Of a DNA stretch of 64,000 bases, positions 50,297-58,427 are shown in pieces. Every line of letters starts with the position of its first letter. Positions within the stretch are counted from its first letter, which is position 1. The stretch comes from Flavipsychrobacter sp. (lineage in GTDB: Bacteria; Bacteroidota; Bacteroidia; Chitinophagales; Chitinophagaceae): NCBI GenBank assembly GCA_031292525.1, contig JARLGY010000054.1:62001-126000 (forward strand). The letters are read 5' to 3'. Made by a program: the position numbers and the translations under genes. Under the pieces are notes generated by a model. That model worked only from the letters and a program-made list of their open reading frames with translations, was not told the DNA's origin and did not search any database.

Positions 50297-53134
50297 CTAA
50301 TGTGCTTCCAGCCAGTTATTACCGGTACCTGTTTCTGCATTTATGGGCACGTAGTGTGGTAGTGCCATTGCGCTCTGCATGCCATTACGTATTATTTCGC
50401 GTGCAGTGTCCACTTCGTCTTCGGGTACGTCAAACACCAATTCATCATGTACTTGCAGTATCATTTTCGTGCGGAGACCATTTGTTTTTAATGCCTGGTA
50501 CACGTTTATCATAGCCATCTTTATCATGTCGGCAGCGGTACCCTGCACCGGCATGTTTATGGCGTTGCGCTCGGCATAACCACGCACCGTTTGGTTAGCA
50601 CTGTATATATCGCGCAGCCAGCGTTTGCGGCCCAGCAAGGTTTGCACATACCCATGCTTTTTTGCAAAGTTTATGGAAGTATCCATGTACGCTTTTACTG
50701 AAGGGTACTGGGTAAAGTAGTTGTCGATGATAGTCTTGGCCTCGCCTCTTGGGATACCTAATACTTCAGCCAGTCCAAAAGCAGACTGCCCATAGATAAT
50801 ACCAAAATTTACCGCTTTTGCTGCGCGGCGCATCTGGGGTGTTACGTCAGTTTCTTCCACGCCATATACTTTGGCAGCAGTGGCAGTATGTATGTCCTTA
50901 TCTTCTTTAAAAGCAGCTATCATATTTTCATCGCCACTGATCGCAGCAACTATACGTAGTTCTATTTGCGAGTAATCGGCAGAGAGTAATACACAACCCT
51001 CACGTGGTATGAATGCCTTTCGTATTTCGCGGCCACGGTCAGTTTTTATAGGTATGTTCTGCAGGTTGGGATTATTGCTGCTGAGCCTACCTGTAACGGC
51101 AACCGCCTGGTTGAACGATGTGTGTAAACGACCTGTACGTGGATTGATAAGAGTAGGTAATGCATCTACATAAGTACTCTTTAGTTTGCTCAGTTCGCGA
51201 TATACCAGGATATCTTCTACAACCTGGTGCTTATTGCGCAGCTTAGCCAATATATCTTCACCGGTTGCGTATTGGCCGGTTTTGGTTTTTTTGGCGCCGG
51301 GATCGATCTTCATATGCTCGAACAATATTTTGCCCAGCTGCATAGGTGAACCCAGATTGAACTTTACACCTGCATGGTTGAACACATTCTCTTCAGCAAT
51401 ACGTATATCACGCTCCAGGGCTACTGAGTATTCGCGCAGGAAATCAACATCAACACCTACACCTTCGTATTCAATATCAACAAGAATAGGCACTAATGGG
51501 TTCTCTATATCCTGGAATACATTGCGCACTTCCTGCTTATCCAGCAGCGGATCGAATGCATGTTTGAGTTGCAGGGTCACATCTGCATCTTCAGCAGCAT
51601 ATTCTTTAATTTCTTCCAGCGCTATGTCGCGCATGCTCATTTGTCCCTTTCCTTTTTTGCCTATTAAGGTTTCGATAGATACGGGTTGATAGCTAAGATA
51701 CTTAGCGCTGAGCATATCCATACTGCGCTTGCCTTCAGGCTCTATTACGTAGTTGGCCAGCATGGTATCATACACTTTGCCCTTAAGTGCAAAGCCATAC
51801 CATTTCAGCATCAGCATATCGTACTTAATATTCTGCCCTATCCATAGTATGTCTTCATTATTGAACAATGGGCGGAAACGATCGAGTATTGCTACAACAC
51901 CGTCCTTATCGGCGGGCAGCGGTACATAATAACCCGTACCTTTTTCCCATGAAAAACTCATACCTACAATATCGGCAAGGTTGGCATCGGTACCAGTAGT
52001 TTCCGTATCAAAAGCTATTTCTCTTTGTTGTTGCAATAATGCGATCAATTCATCAATAGCATCGCCGGTAGTAAGGTGGTAACTGTGGGGTGTGTTCTCT
52101 ATATTATTTAAATTGGCGGGAAGTGGTTCTGCTTCCTCTTCTTTTTCTTCGGCTAATGCCGCGGTGACCATAGGGGAGGTAGTTGCTTTCTGATAGATAG
52201 GATTACCAAACAGATCTACCGGTCCATTTGCCTGTGGTTTGCTCTCTGGCGCATTGTAACTATCGCCCAGTACCCGCCGGCCCAATGCTTTAAATTCAAG
52301 CTCTGTGAACAGTTCGGTGAGCACCTCTATATTCCGGTCTTTGACACGGAAATCTTCTGCATGAAAAGCAACCGGTACATTGGTGATGATGGTGGCCAGC
52401 TTTTTTGACATGATGGCCAGCTCGCGGTTGTTGCGCACTTTCTCACCTACCGATCCTTTTATTTCATCGGCATGTTCCAGCATGTTCTCAATGTTGTCGT
52501 ATTCGGCCAACAGCTTGGCAGCGGTTTTCTCACCTATACCAGGAATGCCTGGGATATTATCTACAGCATCGCCCATGAGGCCCAGGATGTCGATTACCTG
52601 CTCTACCCTTTTTATGTTCCACTTCGCGCAAACCTCAGCCGGGCCCAGTATCTCTTCTTTATTGCCCATGAACGGGGGCTTGTACATGTATATATTCTCG
52701 CGAACGATCTGCCCAAAGTCTTTATCGGGTGTTACCATGTACACGGTATAGCCAAGTTCGGCAGCCTCAATAGCCAAGGTACCTATCAGATCATCGGCTT
52801 CGAAACCATCTTTTTCGAGGCAAGGCAGGTTGAATGCTTTGATGATATTTTTAATGTCCGGGATAGCAGAGGTTATGTCTTCAGGCGCATCCTGTCGGTT
52901 GGCTTTATAAGCCGTAAAATCTGTGTGTCGTTCTGTGGGTGCGCTGGTATCGAACACCACTGCCAAGTGGGTAGGTTTCTCCTTATTAATAAGATCGATC
53001 AATGTATTGGTAAACCCGAACTGGGCATTGGTATTGCGCCCTTTGCTGGTAATGCGGGGACTGCGCACCAGTGCATAGTATGCACGGTATATAAGCGCCA
53101 TAGCATCCAGCAAAAAAAGTTTCTTTTCAGCCAT
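50297..53134 (-). CDS. polA: DNA polymerase I
   Basis: 945 residues, family A with all three domains. The 5'-3' nuclease (about 1-300) has LLDAMALIYRAYYAL, FDTSAPTERH, KDGFEADDLIG and GIPGIGEKTA. The 3'-5' exonuclease (about 340-540) has an intact FDTETTG motif, so proofreading is likely kept. The polymerase domain has motif A LLSADYSQIELR, motif B RAAKAVNFGIIYGQS and motif C QVHDELVFDVP. It fills gaps in Okazaki fragments and repair. The nuclease and the exonuclease are joined by an acidic linker with DLFGNP. Host gene, and the left neighbour of the phage cluster. Confidence 0.97.
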   Translation of the reverse strand: MAEKKLFLLDAMALIYRAYYALVRSPRITSKGRNTNAQFGFTNTLIDLINKEKPTHLAVVFDTSAPTERHTDFTAYKANRQDAPEDITSAIPDIKNIIKAFNLPCLEKDGFEADDLIGTLAIEAAELGYTVYMVTPDKDFGQIVRENIYMYKPPFMGNKEEILGPAEVCAKWNIKRVEQVIDILGLMGDAVDNIPGIPGIGEKTAAKLLAEYDNIENMLEHADEIKGSVGEKVRNNRELAIMSKKLATIITNVPVAFHAEDFRVKDRNIEVLTELFTELEFKALGRRVLGDSYNAPESKPQANGPVDLFGNPIYQKATTSPMVTAALAEEKEEEAEPLPANLNNIENTPHSYHLTTGDAIDELIALLQQQREIAFDTETTGTDANLADIVGMSFSWEKGTGYYVPLPADKDGVVAILDRFRPLFNNEDILWIGQNIKYDMLMLKWYGFALKGKVYDTMLANYVIEPEGKRSMDMLSAKYLSYQPVSIETLIGKKGKGQMSMRDIALEEIKEYAAEDADVTLQLKHAFDPLLDKQEVRNVFQDIENPLVPILVDIEYEGVGVDVDFLREYSVALERDIRIAEENVFNHAGVKFNLGSPMQLGKILFEHMKIDPGAKKTKTGQYATGEDILAKLRNKHQVVEDILVYRELSKLKSTYVDALPTLINPRTGRLHTSFNQAVAVTGRLSSNNPNLQNIPIKTDRGREIRKAFIPREGCVLLSADYSQIELRIVAAISGDENMIAAFKEDKDIHTATAAKVYGVEETDVTPQMRRAAKAVNFGIIYGQSAFGLAEVLGIPRGEAKTIIDNYFTQYPSVKAYMDTSINFAKKHGYVQTLLGRKRWLRDIYSANQTVRGYAERNAINMPVQGTAADMIKMAMINVYQALKTNGLRTKMILQVHDELVFDVPEDEVDTAREIIRNGMQSAMALPHYVPINAETGTGNNWLEAH

Positions 53135-53307
53135 GGGGCTAAGATAAGTCGTTTTGGAGGATTAGTAATATGGACGCCTTCAGAAGGGACACTTAGGCAG
53201 TAATACACATTTTTAAAAAACAGTCTCCTCCATTCCCTCCTTGTTTTCATGGCTTATCCACACAAATTTTGTTGAGTTCTTCCCAAAGGCCATATAAAAA
53301 GGCACCT

Positions 53308-53315
53308 TACATTTG
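53308..53315 (+). promoter_or_regulatory. candidate -7 box of the small rightward phage-edge gene
   Basis: TACATTTG matches TAnnTTTG and lies 20 bp before the ATG at 53336. The -33 element is not obvious. Confidence 0.4.
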
Positions 53316-53335
53316 TTCCCCCTATCACTTTTTTT

Positions 53336-53647
53336 ATGCGTGGAAAACAAAAATTCGATGCCCTTTTTACTACCGGTGACACGCCGGGCAACCTTAAAAA
53401 GAAAGGCCGCGACCTGCGATTGCTGGCGCGGCGCAACCGGTGCATTACAGACCGGTATTACTATTATGGCTACCTGACCCAGAAACGGTACGAGGTGATC
53501 ATAAAGCTGATGAGCCTGGAATTCTTCCTGTCGGTAGAAACCTTGCCAGGTATAATTGATGGTGGTACAGAACGGTTTGCCGAACTGAAAGAACTACAAC
53601 CGCCTGTAGCCTATTTTAGAACGCAATGGCCTTTTATGAAATGGTAA
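53336..53647 (+). CDS. small basic protein at the edge of the phage cluster, possible DNA-binding
   Basis: 103 residues. A basic N-terminal half (GNLKKKGRDLRLLARRNRC) is followed by an aromatic-helical pattern YYYYGYLTQKRYEVIIKLM and EFFLSVETLPGIID, which could be a helix-turn-helix, and the ending FRTQWPFMKW. Similar short proteins with R..RYYYY..L...RYE..L..L..EFFLS patterns accompany Mu-like prophages of Bacteroidota in my memory, but I cannot name a family. It overlaps the convergent tail-completion-like gene by 14 bp. Confidence 0.6.
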   Translation: MRGKQKFDALFTTGDTPGNLKKKGRDLRLLARRNRCITDRYYYYGYLTQKRYEVIIKLMSLEFFLSVETLPGIIDGGTERFAELKELQPPVAYFRTQWPFMKW

Positions 53648-54209
53648 TGGGTTCATTCAAGGTTACACCCACTACTATGTTTGCTGCTACCGTTTGCAGA
53701 ACGGGTTTTGTACTATAGTCCTGGAAAGCGATGCGGTAGCGCAGTTCGCGAACACGGATAGCGTCTGTGCGCTTTTGGGTGGCCGTGGCCGTGCGGGTAA
53801 GGCTGCCGTAGCTGGTACCGGGGGCCCAGCCCTGCAGGGCTTTATGAAGCGCCCATTCCACATCGTAATAGCCAATGGCTTTTTGTACATACGTGGTTGG
53901 CGTAGTTGCAGCACTGCTGCTGTAGGGTGCAAAGCCCAACCTTAAGACTACGGTTCCCTCGGCCGACTGGACGAGGCTGCCCATATCTGCAAAGTTGAAA
54001 TCTTCAAAATCTATGAGCAGGCAGGGCCACTGCACCGGGGGACGGGTATTGGTTTTGTCGCTGCGGAGCTGGCCAAGGTCCTGATCTATATATATAATAT
54101 CGGGTACCTGGGTCTGTACCTGCTGCTGCAGTGCGGTGAATATGTTAGCAAAAGGGGAGTTCATAGAATATAAATTAGGAAAGGGTATAATGGAATAAGG
54201 TGACGACAT
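53634..54209 (-). CDS. phage tail-completion/neck-like protein
   Basis: 191 residues (an internal ATG at 54164 is an alternative start). The protein resembles phage tail-terminator or connector proteins: a short helix FANIFTALQQQVQTQ, then IIYIDQDLGQL, RPPVQWPCLLIDFEDFNFADMG, a beta hairpin VVLRLGFAPY, a helix DVEWALHKALQGW and terminal strands RYRIAFQDY and VGVTLNEPI. Directly downstream of the DUF935 portal gene (3-bp gap), consistent with a head-tail joining role. The family is uncertain. Confidence 0.6.
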   Translation of the reverse strand: MSSPYSIIPFPNLYSMNSPFANIFTALQQQVQTQVPDIIYIDQDLGQLRSDKTNTRPPVQWPCLLIDFEDFNFADMGSLVQSAEGTVVLRLGFAPYSSSAATTPTTYVQKAIGYYDVEWALHKALQGWAPGTSYGSLTRTATATQKRTDAIRVRELRYRIAFQDYSTKPVLQTVAANIVVGVTLNEPITIS

Positions 54210-54212
54210 TCA

Positions 54213-55334
54213 CTATCCCGGCATGGGAATACCATAGGTATTGTACCAATACGCTTCATTTACCGGTACCATTTTGGCCACCTGCATGTCTATTTCCATT
54301 CTTTCTTTCAGGTATTGTAAGTCGAGATTTTTTACAAAGGAGAAACGGCCACCTGCAACAGGATAACCATAGCTGGAAAGTATCTGCAAAAATTTGGGTT
54401 GGTTGAGTGTATTGGTAACGTATGCCAGATCGCTGAGGGTGATCTCGTGCTGCTCCTCCATATGTATCTTTGCCTGGGCATACCCGCTGTATTCATTGCT
54501 GGTGCTGGTTTCGGTATTACCCAGTATAATGACAGACATTTCGTCGTTGAGGGCCTTTACGAACTGCAGCTGCAGCCTGCCATCGCCATTTGTTTGTTTG
54601 CCGTCTTTAATTTCAAAATCGGCCTGGCGGGGTATCATTATAGAAAGCGAACTACCGGATTCATCCAGTATCCTTTTTAGTTCAACCTTCGTCTGCTCAT
54701 CATAAGCATCGTACTTGATGACGCGTACGGGTTGGCCAAAGATCTCTATATACTCAGACCAATCGGCAAGGCCTCCTTTCTTGTACAGTGCATAAGGGGC
54801 ACATTTAAGTAGTATGCCCAGGTCGTCAGGATTGCCCATGATCCACACATTTTCTAGCGGGGCATAGGGTATGCCGTCGTTGCCCATTTGCTCAAAAGCT
54901 ATGATGCCGAGATTGGGCTTTATGTGCTTGCGAGGGATCTCTTTTGTGGTCAGGCTGGCACCGGGAATGAACTCCAGGCCCGAAATACCCCATAGCTGTG
55001 TTTGCATGATGCTGAACAGAATATCCCTGAATACAGATGAGTTGATGAGATCTTCCATTTGCGTTACTTTGGCTCCGTCTTTTTCAAAATGTAAGGGTTT
55101 ATTTAAAATAGCATCTATACGTTTGGCTATGATACCAGATAGATGACCATCGAGCAGCACATCGGCATACAAATCGTACAGACGGGAGCGGTTGGGATTA
55201 TAGACAGATTCGGCTGTGATATGTGCCTGCCGCCATGTGGCAATATCTTTCCTGGTGCGGTCAACCGAGCGCACATTCAGTTCATTTACGACCAACTCGA
55301 CCTTCTGATTATTTTGTTTAATATTTACAGCCAT
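54213..55334 (-). CDS. Mu-type phage portal protein (DUF935)
   Basis: 373 residues. DUF935/Mu gp29-like pattern: RKDIATWRQAHITAES near 30-45, PNRSRLYDLYADVLLDGHLSGIIAKR, WGISGLEFIPG, NVWIMGNPDDLG, a WSEYIEIFGQPVRVIKYDAYDE core, and MSVIILGNTETSTSNEYSG followed by AKIHMEE. It forms the dodecameric portal through which DNA enters the capsid. Near the usual length. It is separated from the terminase large-subunit gene by about 3.1 kb of mostly non-structural genes, although portal and terminase genes normally adjoin. Confidence 0.88.
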   Translation of the reverse strand: MAVNIKQNNQKVELVVNELNVRSVDRTRKDIATWRQAHITAESVYNPNRSRLYDLYADVLLDGHLSGIIAKRIDAILNKPLHFEKDGAKVTQMEDLINSSVFRDILFSIMQTQLWGISGLEFIPGASLTTKEIPRKHIKPNLGIIAFEQMGNDGIPYAPLENVWIMGNPDDLGILLKCAPYALYKKGGLADWSEYIEIFGQPVRVIKYDAYDEQTKVELKRILDESGSSLSIMIPRQADFEIKDGKQTNGDGRLQLQFVKALNDEMSVIILGNTETSTSNEYSGYAQAKIHMEEQHEITLSDLAYVTNTLNQPKFLQILSSYGYPVAGGRFSFVKNLDLQYLKERMEIDMQVAKMVPVNEAYWYNTYGIPMPG

Positions 55335-55368
55335 AATATGTTTTTGGTTTGTTATTGCTTGTATTTTA

Positions 55369-55398
55369 TTGTTTTTAGCTCGATTGGCACTAATTTTG
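55369..55398 (+). promoter_or_regulatory. promoter of the rightward membrane-protein gene in the phage cluster
   Basis: -33 TTG (55369-55371), 19 bp spacer, -7 box TAATTTTG (55391-55398): a full Bacteroidota vegetative promoter 33 bp before the ATG at 55432, on the strand opposite to the structural genes. Confidence 0.7.
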
Positions 55399-55431
55399 CA
55401 AACTCTCTATCAAACCCGGGCAGTATAGTAT

Positions 55432-55791
55432 ATGTTCAGATTCTTAGCCAAAACATATAAAGAAATGTATGCATGGCTTTTTTATAATACAGAGAAGAGC
55501 TTTTTATCCTTCTTTATATCGTACCTGGTATTGGCCGGATTGCAGTTGCTGAACGTGTATAGCGTATTGGTACTGTTTCAGAAATTGTTGGGTATAGCGC
55601 TCCTGGACTACCTCTTTACCCTGAAGCTTTATGTTGGTCTTTTCTTAGCCGCAGTAGTTGTGGGAAACTTTTTTTTCCTGGGCAATATCTGGAACAAGAA
55701 TGAAGAGGTAAAAGATGTTAATAACCGCGCGTTTGCTTACATCTTTATATCGTTAGTGCTGGGTGTTTTAGCATATATATTGCGCAAATAA
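55432..55791 (+). CDS. small membrane protein (candidate prophage cargo)
   Basis: 119 residues. An amphipathic N-terminus MFRFLAKTYKEMYAWLFYNTE precedes three membrane helices (FLSFFISYLVLAGLQLLNVYSVLVLF, LFTLKLYVGLFLAAVVVGNFFFLG and RAFAYIFISLVLGVLAYIL). No family recognised. It is encoded opposite to the surrounding structural genes and has its own promoter, the arrangement of a lysogeny-expressed moron gene (inference). Convergent with the 56.3 kb exported-protein gene. Confidence 0.7.
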   Translation: MFRFLAKTYKEMYAWLFYNTEKSFLSFFISYLVLAGLQLLNVYSVLVLFQKLLGIALLDYLFTLKLYVGLFLAAVVVGNFFFLGNIWNKNEEVKDVNNRAFAYIFISLVLGVLAYILRK

Positions 55792-55798
55792 ACTGGCA

Positions 55799-56278
55799 TT
55801 AATTCCGTAAAGCAGGTATTTTGATCTGCTCTGTGTACCTGTTGTTATATCGTTTTACCAATATGATACTGCGGAGTATATTATAATCATCCCATTGCGG
55901 TATTAACCTGTAGGCTGCTATTTTTTTATGAAAGGGCCGCGGATCGCTGTGGTCTTTTACAATCAGGTAATATTCATTGTCCTTCTCTTTTAACCTCCAA
56001 TGTTCGGGAGCTAGTTCATAGTTCTCGTAACTGCCGGGCATTGTATTGTTGAAGATCTTTAACTGGTAGTCTTTGCCGCCCAGGTAGCGCCATAGAAATA
56101 CATCTTTAGTCTGGCTGAAATTGCCATGGACAGGATAGAGCACAATGGTATCGAGCACGCTCATATCTATAGTGGGCACAATGCCATACCAATCGTGGCG
56201 CAGATCTGTACCCAGGCTTTGGGCCGGTGCAGTTGCTGCCCGGCACAGTAAGAGTAATATGGATAAAAGGGTTCTCAT
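55799..56278 (-). CDS. exported protein of unknown function within the phage cluster
   Basis: 159 residues from the ATG at 56278 (another ATG three codons upstream). Signal peptide MRTLLSILLLLCRAATAPAQ. The mature part is Tyr/Arg-rich with the beta-like blocks DVFLWRYLGGKDYQLKIF, EYYLIVKDHSDPRPF and IILVKRYNNRY. Not a recognisable virion protein. Exported accessory proteins inside a structural cluster are typical of morons. Confidence 0.65.
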   Translation of the reverse strand: MRTLLSILLLLCRAATAPAQSLGTDLRHDWYGIVPTIDMSVLDTIVLYPVHGNFSQTKDVFLWRYLGGKDYQLKIFNNTMPGSYENYELAPEHWRLKEKDNEYYLIVKDHSDPRPFHKKIAAYRLIPQWDDYNILRSIILVKRYNNRYTEQIKIPALRN

Positions 56279-56318
56279 TATCAGCAATACAAGTTACGAT
56301 GAGCAATGCAGTTTTGCA

Positions 56319-56753
56319 TCAAAAATAATTCTCTCTTTTTAGCTGGCCGCTCCAGGCTACATTGTCACCCTGGGGGGTGGTTTCGTCTTTAGTATCAGCA
56401 TAGGGCCATCCCTGCGGCTGCACATCGCCCTGTTTTATGGCTGTGAGTGTATTTATAGCATCTTCATAAATAGTGCGTGCGGTGGTGTAGTCTATACCTG
56501 CATTGCTGAGGCGCACCAGGTGCCAGCAGGCAATGTCTTTCACCAAGCTTTTTAAGAACTCGTCTTGTACTGCAGGGGTAGTTGTATCTGTGCCGAAGAG
56601 CTGCACGAGATCGTACCGGGACAGGTACATTTTGGTTTCTAATATGGCGGCGCTTATGACCTTGTCTGCAATGGTACTGTCGTTGCGGATGATCTCGTTA
56701 AGTACATCGGTGTAGAGATGGGTGTAGAGATCGGCTGTGGTGATGATAGGCAT
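56319..56753 (-). CDS. phage gp36-like (DUF1320) protein
   Basis: 144 residues. All-helical N-terminal region (ITTADLYTHLYTDVLNEIIR, TIADKVISAAILETKMYLSRYDLVQLFG) and later ACWHLVRLSNAGIDYTTARTIYEDAINTLTAIKQGD, the pattern of Mu gp36/DUF1320 connector proteins (head-to-tail adaptor, normally downstream of the portal). The C-terminus (GDNVAWSGQLKRENYF) also fits. It lies right after the 56.8 kb repeat. Confidence 0.75.
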   Translation of the reverse strand: MPIITTADLYTHLYTDVLNEIIRNDSTIADKVISAAILETKMYLSRYDLVQLFGTDTTTPAVQDEFLKSLVKDIACWHLVRLSNAGIDYTTARTIYEDAINTLTAIKQGDVQPQGWPYADTKDETTPQGDNVAWSGQLKRENYF

Positions 56754-56820
56754 GGGTGGAGGGGTTTAAAGATTAATTTGATGTTATACTAGTATAGTTA
56801 GTTCACTCAAAAATCTGCTC

Positions 56821-56955
56821 TTCATTTCTTTACTTTTTTTTGATGCCAAAAAAAGTAACAAAAAAAGGCAGTCGGCAGCTATTACCGCTGCTGCCGACGA
56901 AGCTTTGTGCCGGCAGCAGTGCTACTGTAGTGCCAAGCCAAACAATTCTACCTCT
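56821..56955. repeat. intergenic repeat copy 1 (palindromic, T-rich)
   Basis: Begins with an interrupted palindrome, CTTTACTTTTTTT facing AAAAAAAGTAAC. Next is a GC-rich hairpin (GTCGGCAGC 56871-56879 with GCTGCCGAC 56890-56898). It ends in a segment at 56917-56954 that matches 60211-60247 at roughly five sites out of six. Copy 2 lies at 59984-60247. The pair brackets three genes including the terminase. Confidence 0.7.
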
Positions 56956-56999
56956 TCAGAATCTACAAATGCGAACAAAGCAATATTTTTAGGAGCTTG

Positions 57000-57416
57000 T
57001 TACTTGTCCTCATCCTTTTTATTGAGTTTGTCTCCTGGAGAGTCCGTGTCTGAGACGACCTCGAATATTTTTTTGGCTGTGCGATCGAAATGGAGCTCGT
57101 AGGCTATGATGCTTTCTGTTGGGGTTTCTTCTTTTATGTAGCCGGTAATAATGTTATCTGCCGGGTCCCAGGCTTCGTCGTCTTCAATAGTTGTGTCGGC
57201 ATCTATCTCTATTACTATTTTAACGGGACCACCATATTTTGTTGCGAGCTCGACCTTCTTTTTCTGTTCGGCTTTGTACTCCTTCATACGGGTAGCCTGG
57301 TTGCGGAAGTTGAGTACATCAGCTTTTAAGGATGCCCTTATTTTTTTGTCTTGTGCATGGGTTGGTAAACACAACACAATTGCAAGCAGGGTAAAGACGC
57401 AGTGTTTAAAAGGCAT
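57000..57416 (-). CDS. small exported acidic/basic protein of unknown function
   Basis: 138 residues from the ATG at 57416, which begins a signal peptide (MPFKHCVFTLLAIVLCLPTHAQ); an upstream ATG at 57443 extends it. The mature part has a Lys-rich helical half (FRNQATRMKEYKAEQKKK) and an acidic half (VIEIDADTTIEDDEAWDP), and ends in KKDEDK. No family recognised. Directly downstream of a lipoprotein gene (38 bp). Confidence 0.65.
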   Translation of the reverse strand: MPFKHCVFTLLAIVLCLPTHAQDKKIRASLKADVLNFRNQATRMKEYKAEQKKKVELATKYGGPVKIVIEIDADTTIEDDEAWDPADNIITGYIKEETPTESIIAYELHFDRTAKKIFEVVSDTDSPGDKLNKKDEDK

Positions 57417-57454
57417 GGGGCATTCATTTAGTTTGCAAAGCACGAAGGGGGATA

Positions 57455-58396
57455 TTACTTGATCTCTATAGTTTGGGCTAGGTTGCGGAACTCAGACAGG
57501 TTGGTTGCAAAATCGCTTTTGCTATGCCCTGTGAAGATGACCATGGTTTTGTCTTTTGCCAGTGCCAGCTCGTACAGGAGGGTGAGCTTGCCATTAGCTA
57601 TACCGTACACTTCCCTTTCGTAAGCTATATAGTTATTCACTGTGGTATCGGCAGCGTTTTTTACATCCTTTGCAGTCATGGCATGTTCTTCTTCAATGGT
57701 CTTAAAAGTAGTATCGGCCAAGGAGGATAATGGTATGCCTGCCCTATAGGCAGATGACGATACAATAACATAGGGTAGGTCGTCATTAAACTTTACATCT
57801 TTACCGCCAGGGGAGAAAATGAAGGCGCTGCCGGTAAGCTTTGCAAATTTAAAAGTAGATACTGTATCGTCTATAGTAAATGCAGCGCGCGAGAATGGGC
57901 TCACCTTGTGGTGCACATCGTAAGCTATGCTTTCTATTATGCTTTTTAGTTCCTTGCCCTCCTGTTCATCATCATCAGGGTACACACCCAGTACAGTAGT
58001 GCAAAAAGTGCTGTCGCCGAATACGAGCGTATAGACAGAAGTATTGTTGCTGTTCTTCATGAAGATGTACTTGCCTTTGTAGCCATCTACTGTTACATCT
58101 TTATAATCGGTTACCTGGGCACCTTCGCGTTCAAATTTTTCGCGATTATATAGTGGAGTGCTGGTGAAGAAATTGCCATCTGTATTGTCGTACACCTGCA
58201 GCACCGCCGTACTTTTGCGCAACCCCATGTATCCCCCCGCAATGCTGTACCCTTCTGGCACCGTTACATAGAGCCGGGTACCGGGTATGTTGGTCTGCTT
58301 ATCTGTTACACTGTTTTTTATGGTATCGGGAAAGTTGCTGCCACTGCACCCTGCCAAGCCAAATAGAATGAATAGTATGTAAAATTGCCTTTGCAT
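57455..58396 (-). CDS. lipoprotein of unknown function within the phage cluster
   Basis: 313 residues with lipobox LAGC (Cys17). The mature part holds two similar halves of about 130 residues. Each has a YVTVPEGYSIAG- or FIFSPGGKDVKF-like beta hairpin, GYKGKYIF or YIAYEREVYG, and a later strand such as YTLVFGDSTFCTTVLG or LTLLYELALAKDKTMVIFTGH. Duplicated fold, unknown family. It would sit in a membrane, an unusual product for a phage structural block. It may be a lysogeny factor such as a superinfection-exclusion protein (speculative). Confidence 0.65.
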   Translation of the reverse strand: MQRQFYILFILFGLAGCSGSNFPDTIKNSVTDKQTNIPGTRLYVTVPEGYSIAGGYMGLRKSTAVLQVYDNTDGNFFTSTPLYNREKFEREGAQVTDYKDVTVDGYKGKYIFMKNSNNTSVYTLVFGDSTFCTTVLGVYPDDDEQEGKELKSIIESIAYDVHHKVSPFSRAAFTIDDTVSTFKFAKLTGSAFIFSPGGKDVKFNDDLPYVIVSSSAYRAGIPLSSLADTTFKTIEEEHAMTAKDVKNAADTTVNNYIAYEREVYGIANGKLTLLYELALAKDKTMVIFTGHSKSDFATNLSEFRNLAQTIEIK

Positions 58397-58427
58397 CTTA
58401 TGTTTCTCTCTTAAGTGGTGTACAAAT

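Noticed and set aside
53135-53335. Phage attachment site beside polA
   Set aside because: I could not find a convincing direct or inverted repeat in this gap with a partner inside the window; the boundary remains undetermined.
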